A stretch of 6,549 nt of DNA, from assembly GCA_000759655.1 (NCBI GenBank), contig KN174041.1, forward strand, positions 2,703 through 9,251. The letters run 5' to 3'. This DNA is from Acidicaldus organivorans. Its GTDB lineage: Bacteria > Pseudomonadota > Alphaproteobacteria > Acetobacterales > Acetobacteraceae. Below are positions 1 to 6,200 of the stretch, in pieces (positions within the stretch are counted from its first letter, which is position 1; every line of letters begins with the position of its first letter). A program made the position numbers and the translations under genes. Below the pieces are notes generated by a model. It saw only the letters and a program-made list of their open reading frames with translations, had not been told where the DNA came from and made no database searches.

Positions 1-334
1 CCATCACCCGCACCCCGTGCTGGCGCGCCGGGGCGGTGAGGCCGGGGCGGAGCGCGGTGAAGAGGCAGGCGCGGCAATCGCGCTCGGCGAGCGCGGCGAA
101 GAGGCGGTCGAGATCATCCCGCCAGGCGGCGACGATCACGAGATCGGCCGTTTCGAGACGGGCGAGCGCGGTGCTTTCCAGGATCTGCACCGGCCCGGCG
201 AAGCCGCCCACCTGGATGTTCTGGGCAAGGAGTGCGCCTTCCGCACCCTCCGCCCCGATCAGGGCGAGGCTCTGCGGCCGGAACAGGCGGGCGGGATTGA
301 AGCGTCTGCCATGCGCGCGCTCGAGCCGGCCCAT
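1..334 (-). CDS. CoA-binding domain protein, acyl-CoA synthetase (ADP-forming)/Pat-like, N-terminal fragment
   Basis: Open frame of 111 codons that starts at the ATG at 334-332 and runs off the left edge, so the C-terminal part is missing. The start is well supported: AGGAG (complement of 342-346) lies 7 nt before the ATG. Seen: residues about 18-28 read 'LFRPQSLALIGA', followed by 'GGFAGPV' near 43-49, 'ADLVIVAA' near 63-70 and 'ARQHGVRVMG' at the edge. In the family, these correspond to the N-terminal Rossmann CoA-binding domain (LFxPxSVAVIGAS, GGFxGPV, DLAVI, GVRVxGPN) of ADP-forming acetate/acyl-CoA ligases and of the related Pat-type fusions that carry a GNAT acetyltransferase domain. 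Inferred: a cytoplasmic acyl-CoA ligase or protein acetyltransferase. The segment between GPV and DLVI is much shorter than I recall for the family, so this could be a diverged homologue or a stand-alone CoA-binding protein. A terminator separates it from degP upstream. I recognised no clear promoter in 335-389. Confidence 0.72.
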   Translation of the reverse strand, partial: MGRLERAHGRRFNPARLFRPQSLALIGAEGAEGALLAQNIQVGGFAGPVQILESTALARLETADLVIVAAWRDDLDRLFAALAERDCRACLFTALRPGLTAPARQHGVRVM

Positions 335-389
335 CGCCCTACTCCTTTTCGGGGAGCCCCGTTGGAGCGACCCTAGCCGAGGGCGGGGC

Positions 390-419
390 AAAAGCGAAGG
401 GGGCGCTTCCGCCCCCTTC
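390..419 (-). terminator. Rho-independent terminator of degP
   Basis: A perfect 10-bp inverted repeat (396-405 paired with 410-419, arm GAAGGGGGCG) encloses a 4-nt loop. Read on the minus strand, it is followed within 2 nt by TTTT (complement of 390-393). It lies 33 nt after the degP stop codon and 56 nt before the next minus-strand ATG. On the plus strand no T-run follows the stem, so the orientation is minus. It should end the degP transcript and isolate it from the gene that starts at 334, although the T-run is short and some read-through is possible. Confidence 0.78.
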
Positions 420-452
420 TGCCTGCGTCCCTCGCGGCAGAGACCGCGGCGC

Positions 453-1967
453 TCAGTCGCCGCTTTCGGCCTTGTTCTTGTTGAGGTCGATCGCGACGAA
501 GAGAGTCTGGCCGTCGCGCCAGACGCGAAGCGCCACGGCATGGCGGGAGTCAAGCGCCTTGCGGATCGCTTTCACCGCCGCCTCCGGCCCATCGACCGGG
601 GTCGGGCCTACGCCCACGATCACGTCGCCCGGCTGCAATCCGGCCGCCTCGGCTGCCGAGCCCATCTCGACATTGGCCACCACCGCGCCCTTGAGATTGG
701 CCGGCGCGCCGAGCTGCTCGCGGAGCTCCGGGGTGAGCGGCTGCAGCGCCACGCCGATATGGCCGCTCTCCGCCCCGCCACCGCCATGTTCCTCTTCGCC
801 CGCCTGTTCGGGAAGGGCGGCGAGGGTGACGGTCTTGGTCAGGCTCTCGCCGTTGCGCCACAGGGTGATCTCGGCCTTGCTGCCGGGCTTGAGCGCGCCG
901 ATGTCGCGGGCGAGATCGCGCGGGTCATTGACCTTCTCGCCATTGACCGCGGTGATCACATCCCCCGGTTGCAGCCCCGCGCTCGCCGCCGGCGAGTTGG
1001 GCTCGATGCTCGCCACCAGCGCCCCCTTGCCCTTCTGGTCGGCGGGCAGGCCGAGCGCCTCATCCATCTCCGGGCTGACCGGCTGGGCCGCCACGCCGAG
1101 ATAGCCGCGTGTGACGTGGCCCGAGGTCTCGAGCTCGGCCACCACCGACTTGATGAGGTTGGAGGGGATCGAGAAGCCGATGCCGATCGAGCCGCCCGAG
1201 GGCGAGAGGATCGCGGTGTTCATGCCGATCACCTCGCCGTCCTGGTTGAAGAGCGGCCCGCCCGAATTCCCCTGATTGATCGGGGCATCGATCTGGATGA
1301 AGTTGTCATAGGGCCCCTCGCCGATATCGCGCCCCTTGGCGGAGACGATGCCGGCGGTGACGGTACCGCCGAGCCCGAACGGGTTGCCCATGGCGATCAC
1401 CCACTGGCCTGGCTTGATCGCGCTCGAATCGCCGAAGGAGACTGCGGGCAGCGGATGATCGGCGTTGACCTTGAGCACCGCGATGTCGGTGCGCGGGTCG
1501 CGGCCCAGCACGCGGGCGCGTTTTTCGGTGCCGTCATCGAAGGTCACCGTCACTTCCTTGGCGTCCTTCACCACGTGGTTGTTGGTGACGATGATGCCGG
1601 AGGGATCAATGATGAAGCCCGACCCGCGCGCCTCGACCACCTGGGGCGGCGCGAGCTGCGGGATCCCGTTCGGCCCCATGCGGAAGGGGAAGGGGAGCGG
1701 GAAGGGAAGCGGCCCCTGCACGGAGGCGGGCTCGGCCTTGATGCGGGTGGTGATGGAGACCACCGCGCCCCGCACCCGCGCCACCAGATCGGAGAAGTCC
1801 GGGAGTTTCTGGCCATTTTCCGCAGCGTACGCCGGGGTGGACGGGAAGACGGGGCCGAGCGCGCCGCCGAGCAGGGTGCCGGAGAGCAGGAGCGCTGCCG
1901 CCGCAAAGCGGAGCCTGCGGGGCGCGGCAAGGGTCAGGCCTTGGGCGGGGAGGTCTCTCGTTGACAT
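453..1967 (-). CDS. degP: DegP/DegQ (HtrA)-family periplasmic serine endoprotease
   Basis: 504-residue protein, normal length for a two-PDZ HtrA protease. It should degrade or hold misfolded envelope proteins in the periplasm. A basic N-terminus and a hydrophobic stretch (about 20-40) end in 'TPAYA', so signal peptidase I probably cleaves near residue 48. The trypsin-like domain spans about 55-280, with catalytic His131 (TNNHVV), Asp161 (RTDIAVLKV) and Ser235 (QGNSGGPL) all intact. PDZ1 (about 287-382) starts with the carboxylate-binding loop 'YLGV'. A Glu/Gly-rich linker (389-401) leads to PDZ2 (about 402-497), whose loop is 'HIGV'. Residues 86-108, before the barrel, are Pro/Phe-rich instead of resembling the long Q-linker of E. 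coli DegP. AGAGG (complement of 1977-1981) lies 9 nt before the ATG. The gene is monocistronic: a terminator follows it and a divergent tRNA gene precedes it. The name degP is used in the broad alphaproteobacterial sense; degQ/mucD would be equally defensible. Confidence 0.96.
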   Translation of the reverse strand: MSTRDLPAQGLTLAAPRRLRFAAAALLLSGTLLGGALGPVFPSTPAYAAENGQKLPDFSDLVARVRGAVVSITTRIKAEPASVQGPLPFPLPFPFRMGPNGIPQLAPPQVVEARGSGFIIDPSGIIVTNNHVVKDAKEVTVTFDDGTEKRARVLGRDPRTDIAVLKVNADHPLPAVSFGDSSAIKPGQWVIAMGNPFGLGGTVTAGIVSAKGRDIGEGPYDNFIQIDAPINQGNSGGPLFNQDGEVIGMNTAILSPSGGSIGIGFSIPSNLIKSVVAELETSGHVTRGYLGVAAQPVSPEMDEALGLPADQKGKGALVASIEPNSPAASAGLQPGDVITAVNGEKVNDPRDLARDIGALKPGSKAEITLWRNGESLTKTVTLAALPEQAGEEEHGGGGAESGHIGVALQPLTPELREQLGAPANLKGAVVANVEMGSAAEAAGLQPGDVIVGVGPTPVDGPEAAVKAIRKALDSRHAVALRVWRDGQTLFVAIDLNKNKAESGD

Positions 1968-2091
1968 GACGTTGTTCCTCTGGACATAGAGTGGACGGTC
2001 GTGGTTGGGTGCCGCCGGTATGCACGATGGCAGCGATCGCGGGCGTGACGGGGCGATGAAACCATCGTCATGACAAGAGTTTAACGGCTCG
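1968..2091. promoter_or_regulatory. Divergent intergenic region between degP and tRNA-Thr; holds both promoters
   Basis: This 124-nt gap must carry the minus-strand degP promoter and the plus-strand tRNA promoter. For degP, the minus strand shows CTTG (complement of 2074-2077) and, 20 nt further on, CCCCGT (complement of 2048-2053). This recalls heat-shock sigma-32 sites (CTTG...CCCCAT), but the spacer is about 4 nt longer than in the E. coli dnaK and groE sites I remember. For the tRNA, the only AT-rich hexamer at a suitable distance is TTTAAC (2080-2085), with a weak TGAAAC (2057-2062) 17 nt upstream. A small hairpin, CGATG-AAAC-CATCG (2054-2067), and the 8-nt palindrome GTCATGAC (2067-2074) lie between the two candidates. 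I did not see a GGAAC-type ECF sigma site. All promoter assignments here are tentative. Confidence 0.3.
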
Positions 2092-2163
2092 GCCGGGTTA
2101 GCACAGCGGTAGTGCAGCGGTTTTGTAAACCGAAGGCCGGGGGTTCGAATCCCTCACCCGGCA
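2092..2163 (+). tRNA. tRNA-Thr (anticodon UGU)
   Basis: The 72-nt sequence folds as a complete cloverleaf. The acceptor stem GCCGGGT/ACCCGGC pairs perfectly over 7 bp. The D-stem is GCAC/GTGC. The anticodon arm is GCGGT-TTTGTAA-ACCGA (four pairs plus one G-A mismatch at its base), with TGT at positions 34-36 of the standard numbering. The variable loop is short, and the T-arm GGGGG-TTCGAAT-CCCTC has one G-U pair. UGU reads ACA and other threonine codons. The discriminator base is A, and CCA is not encoded (GA follows), so it must be added by the CCA-adding enzyme. The last 10 nt overlap, on the opposite strand, the end of the methyltransferase gene. No clear intrinsic terminator follows within the downstream antisense coding region. 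Confidence 0.97.
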
Positions 2164-3257
2164 GACTTTCTCCTCCTCCCGCGCCCCCCGTCAAGCAGCG
2201 CCGCGAGCCGCCGCAAAGGAGCGGTGAGGCGCCAGGAGCGCGAGGCGTGGAGCGCGGCGAGAGCGGCGCGAAGGGCCGCATTGTCCGCTCTTAGCGCCTG
2301 AAGCTCGTCTTCGGCGGCAGCGAGCCGGGCACGGAGTGCATTCCGTTCCGTCCCCAAACGATCCCGTTCGGCAAGCAAATCATTGCGCTCGGCGAGAAGA
2401 TCGGCGCGTTCGACGAGAAGCCGGGCGAAGCGGCTCATCTGCTCCACCCCCCTCTCGTCACGTGCCGCCTCGTCACGTGCTGTCCCGCCGCGTCCCGTCT
2501 CGATAGTCCCTGTTTCCCCAGCGCCCCCGTCCTCTGCGGCATCGCCCGGGAGCCGGGGAGAAGCGCCCTCGGGCCGCGCCCGGCGCAGGGCGACGTCGCA
2601 ATACATGTAATTCTGTAAGGCGAAATAGATCATCTCCCAGTTTTCGGCGATCATGAATTCATTGACCGCCTGGATGACCCCGTAGGGTTCACCGCTCAAG
2701 CCCACCTCGACCATCGTGTAGTCGTTGGCGATCAGGATACCGTCCTCGTGGAGCTTGGGGGCGAGCGCGGCGAGATCGCGTTTCACCCCCTCATAGGTGT
2801 GATCGGCGTCGAGATAGAGAATATCGATACTACCATCGGGAAGGGAAGCGAGCATTTCGGCGCTGTCCCCCGCGAGGACCTGCATCCGCCCCGCCTCGAT
2901 GAGATCGCGGTATTTGTCGCGATAGAAGCTCAGGTGATCCTTCCCGTCGAGCCACTCCGCGGTCGGGCGTCCCCACATCGTCTCGAGCTCATGCAGACGG
3001 AAGAGATCGATCGCGATGAAGAGAGAGGGCTGGCAGATCTCGAGGATCAGGTCGGTGAATTGTCCGAACGCCACCCCCACCTCGACGAAAACCTTTCCCT
3101 TGGGAAGAAGGGGAAGGATGTCGGTGCGGTCGGGCAGAATACGGGCATTCTGCAGAAGATGGGCGGGGAGCTTGGCGGCAGGCATGATCGGAGCGCCCGC
3201 CCGCGCCACGTTGCGCCCTTGCAGATCCGGAACGTGATTTCTCGAATCAGCATTCAT
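2154..3257 (-). CDS. Class I SAM-dependent methyltransferase (Methyltransf_24-like) with C-terminal coiled coil
   Basis: 367 residues in three parts. (1) Methyltransferase domain, about 35-225: SAM motif I 'VEVGVAFGQFT' (58-68), acidic strand-2 end 'AIDLF' (82-86), 'AGDSAEML' (129-136), the diagnostic 'LDADHTYEGVKRDL' (149-162) and 'ANDY' (177-180). The D-A-D-H and N-D pairs suggest a metal-assisted O-methyltransferase of the CmcI/TylF type. (2) A low-complexity Gly/Glu/Arg linker, about 229-272. (3) A heptad coiled coil (about 275-335, with repeats such as 'ADLLAER', 'NDLLAER'), ending in 'SRSWRLTAPLRRL' (339-351) and a basic tail. That last motif recurs, in my recollection, at the ends of glycosyltransferases and other O-antigen/exopolysaccharide enzymes, so methylation of a surface glycan is a reasonable inference; the substrate is unknown. 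The gene starts 18 nt after the metH stop and is probably co-transcribed with it. Its TGA stop (2156-2154) lies inside the opposite-strand tRNA-Thr. Parts of the methyltransferase domain are less GC-rich (about 52-60% in segments I counted) than degP. Confidence 0.92.
   Translation of the reverse strand: MNADSRNHVPDLQGRNVARAGAPIMPAAKLPAHLLQNARILPDRTDILPLLPKGKVFVEVGVAFGQFTDLILEICQPSLFIAIDLFRLHELETMWGRPTAEWLDGKDHLSFYRDKYRDLIEAGRMQVLAGDSAEMLASLPDGSIDILYLDADHTYEGVKRDLAALAPKLHEDGILIANDYTMVEVGLSGEPYGVIQAVNEFMIAENWEMIYFALQNYMYCDVALRRARPEGASPRLPGDAAEDGGAGETGTIETGRGGTARDEAARDERGVEQMSRFARLLVERADLLAERNDLLAERDRLGTERNALRARLAAAEDELQALRADNAALRAALAALHASRSWRLTAPLRRLAALLDGGRGRRRKSAG
2454..2480. repeat. 15-nt-period tandem repeat in the methyltransferase linker
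   Basis: The 12-mer CTCGTCACGTGC occurs at 2454-2465 and again at 2469-2480, a period of 15 nt. It encodes a duplicated five-residue unit on the minus strand (ARDEA then ARDER). Because the period is a multiple of three, changes in copy number would keep the reading frame. It lies in the low-complexity linker between the catalytic domain and the coiled coil. It probably arose by local slippage; I assign no function. Confidence 0.6.
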
Positions 3258-3275
3258 GTTCCTCTGCTTCCTCTC
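3258..3275 (-). promoter_or_regulatory. metH-methyltransferase junction with doubled ribosome-binding motif
   Basis: The whole 18-nt gap between the metH TGA and the methyltransferase ATG is purine-rich on the minus strand. It contains two Shine-Dalgarno-like motifs: GAGAGG (complement of 3270-3275, 12 nt before the ATG) and AGAGG (complement of 3261-3265, only 3 nt before it). Neither spacing is ideal. The short gap and lack of a hairpin imply translational coupling to metH. The next in-frame ATG (codon 25, at 3185) has no better motif, so the ATG at 3257 is preferred. Confidence 0.55.
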
Positions 3276-6200
3276 TCAGACCGAGAAATACCGGGCGTGG
3301 GAGTTGAGGGTGACGATGGCGCTGGTCGATTGTTCCGGCTCGAGCTGGAATTCTTCCGAGAGCGTCACGCCGATCCGCTCCGCCTCGAGCAGACGGAGCA
3401 GGATCGCCTGATCCTCGAGCCGCGGACAGGCCGGATAGCCGAAGGAATAGCGCGAGCCGCGATAGCCCTGCGCCAGCATCTTCTCGACCTCGCGCGCATC
3501 CTCATGGGCGAAGCCGAGCTCGGCGCGGATGCGGCGATGGGTGTATTCCGCCATCGCCTCGGCCATCTCGACCGAAAACCCGTGGAGGTAGAGATAGTCC
3601 TGATAGCGCCCCTCCTCGAACCACCGGTGTGCGACCTCCGAGGCGCGCCGTCCCATCGTCACCACCTGGAGCGCGATCACGTCGCGTTCCGGTTCGGTGA
3701 TGTCGCGGAAGAAATCGGCGATGCACTCGCCATCCTCGCGCGGCTGACGGGGCAGGGTGAAACGGGCGAGTTCGGTCACGCCGTCCTCGGCGAAGATCAC
3801 CACGTCATTGCCGTCCCCGGCCGCCTTCCAGTAGCCATAGATCGCCTGGGGACTGAGGATCTCCTCGCGCTCGCAGATCTCGAGCATACGCTGGAGCGAG
3901 GGACGAAGCTCGCGCCGCGCCCATTCGAGGAATTCCTCGAGCGAGCGGCCCTGTTTGCGAAACCCCCACTGGAACTGATAGAGGCTGCGCTCGTTGATGA
4001 AAGGAACGAGGGCGCGCGGCGGCGTAGCGATCTGCCGCGGCCCCCAGAAGGGGGGCGAAAGGCGCGGCTCGTTCGCGGTGAGCCGCTTACGCCGGGCGCG
4101 CGCCGCCTCGCGATCGACCGGGGCGAGGGCGGCTTCCTGCGCTGCGCCCAGACGGCGATGCCCATGCCGCTTCTTTCCTTCGTTACGGGCGGCGATCGCG
4201 GCGAGATAGTCGTCGAAATCATTGCCGACGATCTTTTCCATGAGCTTGAGCCCATCGAAGGCATCGCGGGCATAGGCCACCCGCCCGCAGGCATAGGCGC
4301 GCACGCACTCCTCCTCGACATAGCTCCGGGTGAGCGCCGCTCCCCCGAGCAGCACCGGAATGTCAAGGCCGAGGCGGGACATCTCTTCGAGATTTTCCCG
4401 CATCACCACCGTCGATTTGACGAGGAGCCCCGACATGCCGATCGCGTGCGCCCGATGTTCGCGTGCGGCCGCGATCATGTCGGACAGCGGCACCTTGATG
4501 CCGAGATTGACCACCTTGTAGCCGTTGTTGGTGAGGATGATATCGACCAGATTCTTGCCGATGTCGTGCACGTCGCCCTTGACGGTGGCGAGCACGATGG
4601 TGCCCTTCTGCTGGCCCTCGACACGTTCCATGAAGGGTTCGAGATAGGCGACCGCCGCCTTCATCGTCTCCGCACTCTGGAGAACGAAGGGAAGCTGCAT
4701 CTTGCCCGCCCCGAACAGCTCGCCCACCGTTTTCATGCCGGAAAGAAGAATGTCGTTGATGATCTCGAGCGGCTTGTAGCGGCGAAGCGCCTCATCAAGA
4801 TCGGCTTCGAGCCCCTTGCGGTCTCCTTCCACGATGCGCGCGGCAAGCCGCTCCTCCACCGTCTCCGGCCGCTTCCGCGCTTCGTCCTTGCTTTTGCGTT
4901 CGGCGAAGACCTCGAGCATGCGGGCGAGCGGATCGTAGCCCTCGCGCCGGCGGTCGAAGATGAGATCCTCGGCGAGCGCCACCTCCTCGGGCGGGATCTG
5001 ATGGAGCGGCTTGATCTTGCTCACATGGACGATCGCCCCGGTCATCCCGGCGCGCAGCGCATGATCGAGAAAGACCGAGTTGAGCACGGCGCGCGCCGCC
5101 GGGTTGAGGCCGAAGCTGATGTTGGAGAGACCGAGGATGATCTGCACCTCGGGAAACGCCTCGCGGATGAGGCGGATCCCTTCGAGCGTCCAGAGCCCGA
5201 GCTTGCGGTCCTCCTCGTTGCCGGTGGCGATGGTGAAGGTCAGCGGATCGATGAGGAGATCGGAGGGGGCGAGCCCGTGGCGGTTGCAGGCGAACTCGAC
5301 CAGGCGGCGGGCGATGGCGAGCTTGCGCTCGGGCGTCTTCGCCATGCCCTCCTCGTCGATGGTGAGCGCCACCACCGCGGCGCCGAATTTGCGGGCAAGC
5401 TCCAGACGGGCGGCGGCCTGGGCCTCGCCGTCCTCGAAATTGATCGAGTTGATGATCGGCTTGCCGCCATGCAGCTTCAGCGCGCGGGCGATCACCGGCG
5501 TCTCGGTGCTGTCGATGACGAGCGGGGCGTTGACCGAAGCGGTGAAGCGGCGAATGACCTCGGCCATCTCCGCCCCTTCGTCGCGGCCGACGAAGGCGGT
5601 GCAGACGTCGAGCGCGTTGGAGCCCTCGGCGACCTGCTCGCGGCCCATCGCGACACAGCCATCCCAGTCGTGGCGCTCCTGGAGCTCGCGCCACTTCTTC
5701 GAGCCATTGGCGTTGCAGCGCTCGCCGATCGAAAAATAGCTGTTTTCCTGCCGGAGCGGGACCTGGGTATAGAGTGAGGCCACCGCCGGCACCCACACCA
5801 CCTGGCGCCGGACCGGCTCGGGCCGCCTCTCGCCGAGGCGGCGGAGCATGGCATCGAGCGCTTCGATATGTGATTCGGTGGTGCCGCAGCAGCCGCCGAT
5901 CAGGTTGACCCCGTCCTCGCGCACGAAGCGTTCGAGCCAGGTGGCGAGTTCGCCGGGGGTGAGCGGGTAGCGGGTCTGGCCCTCGACGAGTTCGGGCAGG
6001 CCCGCATTGGGCTGCACCGAGATCAGCCCCGGCCAGTTCTGGGAGAGCCAGCGCACGTGCTCGGCCATTTCCTGCGGCCCGGTCGCGCAGTTGAGGCCGA
6101 TCAAGGGGATGCGGAGCGCCTCGAGGATGGTCGCCGCGGCGGCGATCTCGGTGCCGACGAGAAGCGTGCCGGTGGTCTCGACGGTGACTTGGACGAAGAT

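Noticed and set aside
350..361. Small palindrome CGGGGAGCCCCG just upstream of the left-edge gene's ribosome-binding site
   Set aside because: The stem is only 4-5 bp and no T-run follows on either strand. It is too weak to call a terminator or riboswitch.
36..1964. Very long plus-strand open frame antisense to degP (642 codons)
   Set aside because: It mirrors degP codon by codon in high-GC DNA where reverse-complement stops are rare. It has no recognisable domain, and degP is complete on the other strand with a ribosome-binding site and an intact catalytic triad.
2054..2067. CGATG-AAAC-CATCG hairpin considered as a terminator for the minus-strand methyltransferase transcript
   Set aside because: The stem is short and no T-tract follows it on the minus strand. 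It is kept only as a possible operator element.
2600..3000. Lower local GC in the methyltransferase domain as proof of horizontal transfer
   Set aside because: Hand-counted segments are about 52-60% GC, but parts of metH (for example around 4501-4560) are equally low, so composition alone does not separate them.
2748..5777. Plus-strand open frame of about 1,000 codons antisense to metH and the methyltransferase
   Set aside because: It spans two unambiguous minus-strand genes and their junction. Its residues are of the His/Arg/Glu/Ala/Leu-rich type produced by antisense reading of GC-rich codons, and no protein family is recognisable.
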